Origin: an uncultured candidate division Zixibacteria bacterium
Lineage (GTDB): Bacteria > Zixibacteria > MSB-5A5 > GN15 > FEB-12
Length of the DNA: 7,987 bases
Assembly (NCBI GenBank): GCA_913009765.1
Contig: CAJVYT010000191.1
Coordinates: 1-7,987, forward strand
Direction of reading: 5' to 3'
The translations under genes were made by a program, and so were the position numbers. The notes beneath the pieces were generated by a model, which was given only the letters and a program-made list of their open reading frames with translations, searched no databases and was not told where the DNA came from. Below are positions 1 through 5,378 of the stretch, in pieces. Each line of letters opens with the position of its first letter. Within the stretch, counting starts at the first letter, position 1.

Positions 1-25
1 CCATTTCAGTATAACCCCAGCTCAT
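1..25 (-). CDS. Start of a further minus-strand gene, cut by window edge
   Basis: On the minus strand an ATG (complement of 23-25) follows an AGGA ribosome-binding-like sequence with a 4-base gap, 54 bases past the aminotransferase stop. Only eight codons are visible, reading MSWGYTEM. The spacing fits a second gene in the same transcript as the aminotransferase. Eight residues are too few to name a family, and a chance ATG is possible. Confidence 0.35.
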
Positions 26-79
26 TTTGTCCTGCGAACAAGAAGCTTGTTAACTTTGTTACCAGGGTATAGCTCGTGC

Positions 80-1465
80 TCATTTATTAAATTCTGCAGT
101 TGTTCTTGACCCTGCAATATCAGTATGCACCACCTCCTCATCTGCAATTTTCAATACCCTGTCTAAAATTTCCATACCTTCATCTACCTGCTCCTCTGTG
201 ACAATCAATGGCGGCGTGACAACTAAAGTATCGTCCCATGCGTTTATAAACAGACCGAGTTTCATAGCGGCTGCAGATATTTTCTGACTCATAAGAATTT
301 TTTGAAACTTATCCGTTTTTTTATTAAACGGTTCTTTTGTCTTCCTGTTCTTTACTATTTCAATGGCCCAAAAATGTCCGATTCCTCTCACATCACCAAT
401 ACATTCATGCCTGTCTTCCAGCTCATACAATTTGCTTTCTATATATCTGCTGACTTTTTGAGGAAGCCCGCTATTCATAAGTTTTTTATACTCAGATACT
501 GCGGGCTGAACGGCTGACAAAGAAAGCGGATGAAATGTATATGTATGGCCATGACACATAACGTTTTCCTCGAAAAATTCTGCAATTTTTCTCGTCGTAG
601 CCGTAATTCCAACAGGAGTATATGCACCCGTGCATCCTTTGGCGGTTGTCAATATGTCGGGAGTCACGTTCCAATTCTCGATAGCGAATGCCATTCCCGT
701 GCGATACCATCCGCTCATGACTTCATCCGCAAAAAGCAGCACATTATTTTCATCACAAATCTTTCTTAATCTGGGGAAATATTCCGGTGCGGGTACTATT
801 CTGCCGTTTGTACCTACCACCGGTTCAACTATTATAGCCGCCACATTGCCCTCTTCCTTGATCATATAATCTATGTATTCGGCACATTGCAGTTTACAGC
901 TGGAATATTCAAGTCCAAACGGACACCTGTAGCAATATGAATCAGGAGCAAAACGTACACCTTCCACAGTACATCTCGCCCGTTCCGCATACATTCGTCT
1001 TATGTCACCGGTAAATGAAATGCCTCCGGGTGTAGAACCATGATATGAATGGTACCTGGAAATTACCTTATAATCAGGAGACATATATTCTCTTAAGATT
1101 TTTAATGCCGCTTCATTTGCTTCGGTTCCGGATGTTGAGAAAAAAAATTTATCCAGACCTAAAGGCATAACGGTAAGCAAAGATTCCACCGCGCTTATTG
1201 CCGATTCATGAACAAAACCGGGTGCTATGTAAGACATATCTTCCGCCTGCTTAACTATTGATTCGATGATAGCTTTATTTTTATGCCCGAGATTGGAACA
1301 CATAAGCTGAGATGAAAAATCTAAATAACGCCTGTCGTTTTTATCATAAAAATAGACACCTTCGGCATCTTTGATAAACAACGGTTCTTTCCAGCCTTTC
1401 TGAGCCCTCCATGTACCGTAAGTATGTTCTGCAAATGCCTCAATTCTCTTCTCTCCTTTATTCAT
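80..1465 (-). CDS. Class III PLP-dependent aminotransferase (taurine:pyruvate-type subgroup possible)
   Basis: A fold-type I, cytosolic, pyridoxal-phosphate aminotransferase of 461 residues, the usual family length. It should move an amino group from an omega-amino donor (taurine, beta-alanine, GABA or similar) to pyruvate or another keto acid. Visible landmarks, numbered from the chosen start: SGTEANE at 112-118 (cofactor phosphate region), FADEVMSGWYRTG with the pyridine-binding Asp at 247, TTAKG with the Schiff-base Lys at 276, and HTYTFHPLS around 307-315. A cluster C-x2-C-x8-C-x3-C lies at 178-194; as I recall, related anaerobe enzymes annotated as taurine:pyruvate aminotransferase also carry it. 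A longer frame opens at 1522, but the start at 1465 is preferred because GGGGGAGGTG sits directly in front of it. It lies downstream of the sigma-54 activator gene, with a sigma-54 promoter match upstream. Family is certain; the exact substrate is not. Confidence 0.93.
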   Translation of the reverse strand: MNKGEKRIEAFAEHTYGTWRAQKGWKEPLFIKDAEGVYFYDKNDRRYLDFSSQLMCSNLGHKNKAIIESIVKQAEDMSYIAPGFVHESAISAVESLLTVMPLGLDKFFFSTSGTEANEAALKILREYMSPDYKVISRYHSYHGSTPGGISFTGDIRRMYAERARCTVEGVRFAPDSYCYRCPFGLEYSSCKLQCAEYIDYMIKEEGNVAAIIVEPVVGTNGRIVPAPEYFPRLRKICDENNVLLFADEVMSGWYRTGMAFAIENWNVTPDILTTAKGCTGAYTPVGITATTRKIAEFFEENVMCHGHTYTFHPLSLSAVQPAVSEYKKLMNSGLPQKVSRYIESKLYELEDRHECIGDVRGIGHFWAIEIVKNRKTKEPFNKKTDKFQKILMSQKISAAAMKLGLFINAWDDTLVVTPPLIVTEEQVDEGMEILDRVLKIADEEVVHTDIAGSRTTAEFNK

Positions 1466-1467
1466 TT

Positions 1468-1477
1468 CACCTCCCCC
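1468..1477 (-). promoter_or_regulatory. Strong ribosome binding site of the aminotransferase
   Basis: The minus strand reads GGGGGAGGTG, an almost ideal Shine-Dalgarno sequence, ending two bases before the ATG at 1465; the core GGAGG lies closer to the usual spacing. It decides the start against the in-frame ATG at 1522, which would add 19 unlikely residues. Confidence 0.75.
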
Positions 1478-1633
1478 AAAATTGTCGTACTTTAATAGAT
1501 CGACTCTTATATAAAATGACATTGCCCGGCGTTGTTGGCGACTTTTTTATATTACATGCAAAGAAAATGAGGTTTTACCGGCAGAATAGATAAAGGTTTG
1601 ACTTTGCATTGTATTACGTTTGATCGTATACAT

Positions 1634-1649
1634 AGCAAGTTTCATTCCA
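1634..1649 (-). promoter_or_regulatory. Candidate sigma-54 (-24/-12) promoter for the aminotransferase
   Basis: The minus strand reads TGGAATGAAACTTGCT. Against the sigma-54 consensus TGGCACG-N4-TTGCW it keeps the TGG of the -24 element, the following G, the complete TTGCT of the -12 element, and the obligatory ten bases between GG and GC. Transcription would start near 1623, giving a leader of roughly 160 bases. It is the only GG-N10-GC match I found when scanning the upstream gaps by eye. The adjacent gene upstream encodes a sigma-54 activator, which strengthens the call. Not experimentally shown. Confidence 0.6.
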
Positions 1650-1696
1650 TATACTGAAAATGGAGACCGAATTTAAGAGTGTTTATGCTAATCTAT

Positions 1697-1725
1697 GACT
1701 GATCATTCCGAGTCCCAAATCAGTC
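1697..1725. promoter_or_regulatory. Inverted repeat, candidate activator binding site (proximal)
   Basis: GACTGAT (1697-1703) and ATCAGTC (1719-1725) form perfect 7-base arms around a 15-base spacer. Centred about 88 bases upstream of the predicted sigma-54 start point, it is in range for an enhancer site. On the plus strand the right arm is followed by a T-rich run, so a terminator-like hairpin is an alternative, although no plus-strand gene precedes it. Confidence 0.3.
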
Positions 1726-1740
1726 TTTTCTTTCCAGTTC

Positions 1741-1760
1741 CGGCAACAGCTTTGCTGCCG
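1741..1760. promoter_or_regulatory. Inverted repeat, candidate enhancer site for the sigma-54 activator
   Basis: CGGCA (1741-1745) and TGCCG (1756-1760) are perfect 5-base arms, and the interior is partly symmetric too, with CAGC and GCTG around TTT. The site lies about 118-137 bases upstream of the predicted start point, the classic distance for an upstream activating sequence. The interior can also fold as a small RNA hairpin. Binding by the neighbouring regulator is inferred from position only. Confidence 0.35.
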
Positions 1761-1793
1761 CCCGCAACATACACCGCACAAACTGTTTTTGAA

Positions 1794-1808
1794 GTTTCGA
1801 TTTGAAAC
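1794..1808. promoter_or_regulatory. Inverted repeat GTTTC-N5-GAAAC
   Basis: Perfect 5-base arms, GTTTC (1794-1798) and GAAAC (1804-1808), with a 5-base spacer. It is the third and most distal dyad upstream of the sigma-54 promoter candidate, about 171-185 bases from the predicted start. Arms this short can arise by chance in AT-rich DNA. Confidence 0.2.
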
Positions 1809-2008
1809 GCCTGAAATTGACAAATATGCCTTTAGAAATCTGATTAATTAACGGCGCAAAGCTCTTATGACAGACAAAAAGTAACACTTTACCCGTATTA
1901 ATACATTCAATAATGAATAATTTATATCGTCGATAAGAAAATTATCTATGCTGATTCAGTGCTGCATCACTATCTATTCAATAATAAATATTATTCTTAA
2001 ATAAATAT

Positions 2009-3442
2009 TTATGTTTTGTCGCTTTTTAACAAATTTGTTAAATCGTACTGTTTTAGTTTTCTTGCAATTGTCGGCTGGCTTGTTGAAAGAAAATCTGCAA
2101 GTTCTATTTGAGTTTTGCATAATTTTATTGCGTTTGAGAGGAGATCTTTTTCAAAATTTCTTATTAACTCTTTCAAGGAAACATGAGTAGATTGATGACC
2201 GTAAATTTTTGATAAAACCATCACATCCTCTATTATTTTTGTCGGGACATCTTTTATGCAGATCAAATGTCCCCGCGCCATTACTACCATGCGTTCGATG
2301 AGATTGGAAAGCTCCCTAATATTCCCAGGAAATGAATAATTACAGAGTAAATCAACAACTTTCGGATCAATGGAAACAGATCTTTTATATTGCTCGTTGT
2401 AACTTTTTAAAAAATACGCCGTAAGAATAGGAATATCCTCTTTTCTCTCTCTTAGCGGAGGAATGGCAATCGGAACAATACTAATTCTAAAAAAAAGATC
2501 CTTTCTAAATTTTCCATTTTCAACCAGTTCCCTTATATTCCGGTTTGATGCAACTATGACTCTTATATCCACTGCTTTTTCCGTAGTGTCTCCCACGCGT
2601 CTCACAAGAGCAGTATCGAAAAAATGCAGCAGCATAGGCTGCAGCCTCAATGGCATTCCGCTAATTTCATCTAAAAAAAGAGTCCCTTTGTCTGCCATTT
2701 CTATCATGCCCGGTTTACCTTCTTTTTTTGCATCGGTGAAGGCTCCCTTGACATATCCAAAAAGCTCGGTCTCGAGAAGATTTTCCGGAATTGCCGCACA
2801 ATTCACATAGATAAAAGGACCGCTTGCTCTGTCGGAACTTAAATGCACTATGTGAGCAACCAGATTTTTGCCCACGCCCGATTCGCCATGAAGAAAAACG
2901 GTAGCATTTGAAGCTGAAACTTTTTTAACCGACTGGTATATTTTAAGCATCTTGGGATCACGAAAAACAAATTGATTTCTGTTTTTTAAACCTGTATTTT
3001 GAAGCTCATCCTGCAGTTTTTTTAGATATCCTTTGGATTGTTTTCTTGTCTCTTCAAGTTTTTCTCTTAATTGAGCCAACTCTGTCATATCACGGTCATT
3101 GGTGATAACATATGACAGCTCTCCTTTAATAAAGATAGGCGTTCCGGTAACCAGTATGGTTTTGCCGTTTTTTAAAGTTTGCAGGATAGACACTCTTTTT
3201 CTCTTTTTCAAAACCTCTATCGTTGCCGACTTATCAAAATAACCTTCCTTTACCAAATATCTAACATCTTTTCCCAGAACATCTTTTGCATCAATTCCGT
3301 TTATTTTCTCCGATGCCTTGTTGACCGCAATAATTACTCCGTCTTTATCGCAAAGCCAGAATCCATCATAAGATGCATTTATGATTGACAGCAAAAGTTC
3401 GTTGCCGTATTTCAAGTTTTTTACAATAACAGGATTGTTCAT
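2009..3442 (-). CDS. Sigma-54-dependent transcriptional activator (PAS, AAA+, TyrR-type HTH)
   Basis: A 477-residue enhancer-binding protein. Order: PAS sensor domain (about 10-120), coiled-coil linker (about 120-150), AAA+ ATPase (about 155-390), C-terminal helix-turn-helix (about 443-464). Visible motifs: Walker A GESGVGK at 186-192, Walker B GTLFLDE at 253-259, sensor I ASN ending at Asn300, arginine-finger region FRKDLFFRI at 312-320, sensor II GNIREL at 373-378. The sigma-54 contact loop reads GAFTDA (233-238) instead of the consensus GAFTGA. The recognition helix (TSQPTIARKLKQY) is of the TyrR type rather than the Fis-like NtrC type. The PAS domain probably senses a small ligand or redox state; no receiver domain is present, so phosphorelay control is unlikely. 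The start is supported by AGGGGAG just upstream. It probably controls the downstream aminotransferase operon; the effector is unknown. Confidence 0.93.
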   Translation of the reverse strand: MNNPVIVKNLKYGNELLLSIINASYDGFWLCDKDGVIIAVNKASEKINGIDAKDVLGKDVRYLVKEGYFDKSATIEVLKKRKRVSILQTLKNGKTILVTGTPIFIKGELSYVITNDRDMTELAQLREKLEETRKQSKGYLKKLQDELQNTGLKNRNQFVFRDPKMLKIYQSVKKVSASNATVFLHGESGVGKNLVAHIVHLSSDRASGPFIYVNCAAIPENLLETELFGYVKGAFTDAKKEGKPGMIEMADKGTLFLDEISGMPLRLQPMLLHFFDTALVRRVGDTTEKAVDIRVIVASNRNIRELVENGKFRKDLFFRISIVPIAIPPLRERKEDIPILTAYFLKSYNEQYKRSVSIDPKVVDLLCNYSFPGNIRELSNLIERMVVMARGHLICIKDVPTKIIEDVMVLSKIYGHQSTHVSLKELIRNFEKDLLSNAIKLCKTQIELADFLSTSQPTIARKLKQYDLTNLLKSDKT

Positions 3443-3482
3443 CGCTCCCCTTTAATTTTCAAAGTTCCTCAATTTTAATTTT

Positions 3483-3520
3483 ATCATAAAAACAACTTAT
3501 TCTGTTTAACAGTGTACACT
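3483..3520 (-). promoter_or_regulatory. Possible sigma-70 promoter and operator of the activator gene
   Basis: The minus strand carries TATGAT (complement of 3483-3488), a 5/6 match to a -10 box, about 40 bases before the ATG. Any -35 element is weak (GTTAAA at 16-base spacing). A perfect 10-base palindrome, AGTGTACACT (3511-3520), abuts the -35 position, and a near-perfect CTGTT-T-AACAG (3502-3512) overlaps it, which could be an autoregulatory operator. This is pattern evidence only. Confidence 0.3.
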
Positions 3521-3879
3521 ATTATCGTAATTTCCGATAGATTCTTAAAAATGGAAAATCAAAAATGAATCTATTTGAGCTGCATCCCATGTCAAAGACA
3601 GGTTAATTGTCGCTTAAGATATTTTCTGTTCCTTTTATTGTAATTTGACTGCATAAAAATCACATTTTTGTTGCGCTGATTGCCCGTAATATTATAATTT
3701 GCGAGAGTTGAATTTCTTACTGCAGTTTTTTTATTTTATTTATTTTTCCCTTACCTGAAAGCGCATCTCAACCGACCGTCCTATCTGCGTAATGGTATAA
3801 AGTATCTTTGGAAATAAATAATGTTGACAAAAATTGAGCCCTGCCCTCTCTCAACCTACTATGAGGCTGCTGCACAAAT
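3521..3879. other. Gene-free AT-rich stretch upstream of the activator
   Basis: About 360 bases between the activator promoter region and the insertion sequence. I see T-rich runs around 3725-3748 and a lone TTGACA at 3824 without a -10 box at proper spacing. No convincing frame, RNA or repeat was found. The insertion sequence may have landed in an originally shorter spacer. Confidence 0.4.
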
Positions 3880-3884
3880 AAACT

Positions 3885-3905
3885 ACCACCGTCAAAGACG
3901 GTGGT
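3885..3905. repeat. IS200 right-end hairpin
   Basis: ACCACCGTC (3885-3893) and GACGGTGGT (3897-3905) form a perfect 9-bp stem with an AAA loop, 20 bases past the transposase stop. It is the probable TnpA recognition hairpin at the end downstream of the gene. In the plus direction it is followed by TTTT and could also act as a terminator. Confidence 0.75.
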
Positions 3906-3920
3906 TTTGTGAAGAAGAAC

Positions 3921-3935
3921 GCCTCTAAAAGAGGC
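3921..3935 (-). terminator. Small hairpin overlapping the transposase stop codon
   Basis: GCCTCT and AGAGGC pair around an AAA loop. The stop codon of tnpA (complement of 3925-3927) lies inside it. A pyrimidine-rich stretch, GTTCTTCTTC, follows on the minus strand but is not a pure T run, so termination is possible but weak. Confidence 0.3.
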
Positions 3936-4368
3936 TAAACTGCTGTTGCTCATTCTCATGCTTTCTTTCTATTTCTTCCTGATATTTAACATATCTTTTG
4001 ATCAGCTCTTCATCAATGCCTACCGTAGCGACAAAGTAACCTATTGCCCAGAAATGATTTCCCCAGTAAGGCTTCTTTCTCATATTCGGATAGCTTTTAA
4101 ATAACTTTATTGCTATCTTTCCTTTCAAAACTCCCATGAACTCCGGTATGGATATCTTTGGTGGAATGGATACAACCATATGTACATGATCGCTTCTTAC
4201 ATTTATTTCATCTATCATCACCCCCTTCCACTCACATATCATTCTTATATCTTGCTCTACAAGTTCTTTGATTGCTCCTGTTAATATTCTGAACCTATAC
4301 TTCCTAACAAATACAATATGATAATCGCACTTGTAAATTACATGCGTTAATTTCCTCTGTTTTCCCAT
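3925..4368 (-). CDS. tnpA: IS200-type transposase TnpA (Y1 HUH endonuclease)
   Basis: A 147-residue protein, full length for the family (about 150). These enzymes act as dimers that cut single-stranded DNA at hairpin ends and paste it at a specific short target, often on the lagging-strand template. The metal-binding HUH motif is HVH at 61-63 (SDHVHMVVSIPP context). The nucleophilic tyrosine is most likely Tyr126 in IKRYVKYQ, with Gln130 one helical turn later. WGNHFWAIGYFVATVG (102-117) is a conserved family block. No lesion is seen, so it may be active. The ribosome binding site is poor, as usual for tightly limited transposases. Both end hairpins are present, which supports an intact element. 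Confidence 0.93.
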   Translation of the reverse strand: MGKQRKLTHVIYKCDYHIVFVRKYRFRILTGAIKELVEQDIRMICEWKGVMIDEINVRSDHVHMVVSIPPKISIPEFMGVLKGKIAIKLFKSYPNMRKKPYWGNHFWAIGYFVATVGIDEELIKRYVKYQEEIERKHENEQQQFSLF

Positions 4369-4411
4369 CCGTTAAGTTTATCATATTACGGCTCAGCCAT
4401 CAATTTACATT

Positions 4412-4432
4412 ACCACCGTCAAAAACGGTGGT
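4412..4432. repeat. IS200 left-end hairpin
   Basis: ACCACCGT (4412-4419) and ACGGTGGT (4425-4432) form a perfect 8-bp stem with a 5-base loop, 43 bases upstream of the transposase start. Its sequence matches the right-end hairpin except at the loop and the top base pair. Confidence 0.75.
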
Positions 4433-4525
4433 TTTATATGTTGTAACAAAATCAAGATATAGAAATTATGAGTTACTGTCATAAAATTTTAAACAATCTC
4501 AAAAAGCGAATTTTATGGATTTTTA

Positions 4526-4554
4526 TTGACATTCCATGATTCCGGAAGCATGAT
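4526..4554 (+). promoter_or_regulatory. Candidate sigma-70 promoter with palindrome, upstream of the exporter
   Basis: TTGACA (4526-4531, perfect -35) and CATGAT (4549-4554, 4/6 to the -10 consensus) are separated by 17 bases. The spacer holds a perfect 8-base palindrome, TTCCGGAA (4540-4547), that could be an operator. Transcription would begin near 4561 and serve the exporter and probably the following genes. It lies about 90 bases outside the insertion sequence. Confidence 0.45.
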
Positions 4555-4621
4555 AACTGTTGCGTAGATTAATTCACAATTTACAAACGAGGATTTTGCG
4601 TAAAACAAATAAGGGGCTGTC

Positions 4622-4678
4622 ATGAAAAACAGACGGCATCTTAGTTCGATCGGGAATAACAGATATGATAAATGTTGA
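4622..4678 (+). CDS. Possible 18-residue leader peptide overlapping the exporter start
   Basis: ATG at 4622 follows AAGGGG with a 5-base gap, a better ribosome binding site than that of the exporter itself. It encodes MKNRRHLSSIGNNRYDKC and stops with TGA at 4676-4678, overlapping the first 14 bases of the exporter gene in another frame. The layout would allow translational coupling or control of exporter synthesis. It could equally be a chance small frame; nothing in the peptide is recognised. Confidence 0.3.
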   Translation: MKNRRHLSSIGNNRYDKC

Positions 4679-5288
4679 CTGGATAGGATTTACCGTTGCT
4701 TCGACGGCTGTTGTGCTTGCGCCCGGTCCGGGCTCTGTTTTTGTGGCTAAAACAGCCGGATCTGCAGGTACAAAAGCAGGGCATAAAGCTATGTTCGGTA
4801 TCATGCTCGGCGACACATGTTTAATTACTCTTTCCCTGCTTGGTATTTCCGCACTTTTTATGACACATCCGTCGCTCTTTCACGCTGTTCGTCTTATTGG
4901 CGCCGGTTATCTGATTTTTCTCGGTTTACAGTCGATCTTTACCAGGAAGAATAAAAAGAAAGATAAGTCGGTGAGCTTTCATAATTCGGTTCTGTCTTTG
5001 CGGCGGGCTTTCATCATTACGTTGTTCAATCCCAAAGCTGTAATTTTCTTTATGGCGTTTTTTCCCATATTTATTCAATCGACACAAGGCGGACTTCTTG
5101 TTCCATATATCGGTATGACCTCCGTTTTTATGGTAATCAGCTTCACATATCTCTATATTCTCAGCTATATCTCATCCAAAGTCGGTTTGGCATTTCAGGA
5201 AAACCGCACAATTCAATCAATCACACGCAAGGTGTGCGGATACTTGTTTATCGGTTTTGGCATAAAGGCGGCTGTGTCATCAAGGTGA
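4665..5288 (+). CDS. LysE/RhtB-family amino acid or metabolite exporter
   Basis: A 207-residue inner-membrane protein of usual family length, with six hydrophobic segments at about 4-26, 41-64, 70-92, 112-136, 146-170 and 188-205. Family marks are APGPGS at 19-24 in the first segment, a basic loop (RKNKKKDK, 94-101) after segment three, and NPKAVIFFMAFFPIF at 122-136. Members export amino acids (lysine, threonine, homoserine, cysteine) or related compounds by proton exchange; the substrate cannot be assigned here. An in-frame stop at 4623-4625 and the absence of other start codons make ATG 4665 the likely start, although it has only a weak GGGA site 10 bases upstream. It is the first gene of the plus-strand group, 90 bases before the oxidoreductase. 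Confidence 0.9.
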   Translation: MINVDWIGFTVASTAVVLAPGPGSVFVAKTAGSAGTKAGHKAMFGIMLGDTCLITLSLLGISALFMTHPSLFHAVRLIGAGYLIFLGLQSIFTRKNKKKDKSVSFHNSVLSLRRAFIITLFNPKAVIFFMAFFPIFIQSTQGGLLVPYIGMTSVFMVISFTYLYILSYISSKVGLAFQENRTIQSITRKVCGYLFIGFGIKAAVSSR

Positions 5289-5365
5289 TTGGACAAGACA
5301 AGTACCGAACCGCTAATGTAAGGCATTTATTGCCTCAAAATCAACAATCACAATCCCCCGGAAGG

Positions 5366-5369
5366 AGGT
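5366..5369 (+). promoter_or_regulatory. Strong ribosome binding site of the flavin oxidoreductase
   Basis: The sequence GGAAGGAGGTC lies immediately before the start region, with the GGAGG core about 10 bases ahead of ATG 5379. It gives a clear start for the oxidoreductase and suggests efficient translation independent of the exporter gene. The listed position marks the core only approximately. Confidence 0.6.
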
Positions 5370-5378
5370 CATAACATT

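Larger units (their letters stand above)
1466..2008. other. Intergenic control region between activator and aminotransferase
   Basis: This 543-base gap holds the sigma-54 promoter candidate and three dyads described separately. AT-rich palindromes also occur near 1895-1904 (GTATTAATAC) and 1980-1995; the latter lies just past the activator stop and is too AT-rich to call a terminator. A stop-free minus-strand frame of 73 codons (1723-1941) ending in TGA also lies here. It has no ATG near its beginning, only a GTG at 1887, and I do not recognise its translation, so it is not called as a gene. Confidence 0.5.
3870..4445 (-). mobile_element. IS200-type insertion sequence (IS200/IS605 family)
   Basis: A compact element of about 0.57 kb with a single Y1 transposase gene and a subterminal hairpin at each end. 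The hairpins are nearly identical and lie in the same orientation, not as inverted repeats, which is the hallmark of this single-strand transposing family. No tnpB is present. The exact ends cannot be set: this family makes no target duplication, and the cleavage tetranucleotides were not identified, so the limits are approximate (hairpins plus a short flank). Confidence 0.8.

Noticed and set aside
37..51. AACAAG-AAG-CTTGTT hairpin after the aminotransferase stop, as a terminator
   Set aside because: Stem is short and AT-rich with no T run, and a further gene appears to start just downstream.
492..710. Short frame on the minus strand within the aminotransferase, and plus-strand frames at 302-517, 530-769 and 630-869
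   Set aside because: They overlap a well-supported aminotransferase gene in other frames and give no recognisable protein.
1466..1522. N-terminal extension of the aminotransferase to ATG 1522
   Set aside because: It would read through the strong GGGGGAGGTG ribosome binding site and adds residues unlike the family.
1695..1805. 36-codon plus-strand frame starting MTDHSESQ
   Set aside because: No ribosome binding site, no recognisable family, and the opposite strand is open too, so coding cannot be argued.
2463..2810. 115-codon plus-strand frame opposite the activator
   Set aside because: It is the antisense shadow of the AAA+ domain, whose motifs are unmistakable on the minus strand.
3768..3959. 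63-codon minus-strand frame covering the right end of the insertion sequence
   Set aside because: It overlaps the end of tnpA and runs through the terminal hairpin and flank; no family resemblance.
5321..5335. AGGCA-N5-TGCCT hairpin between exporter and oxidoreductase, as a terminator
   Set aside because: Only five base pairs and followed by CAAAATC rather than a T run.
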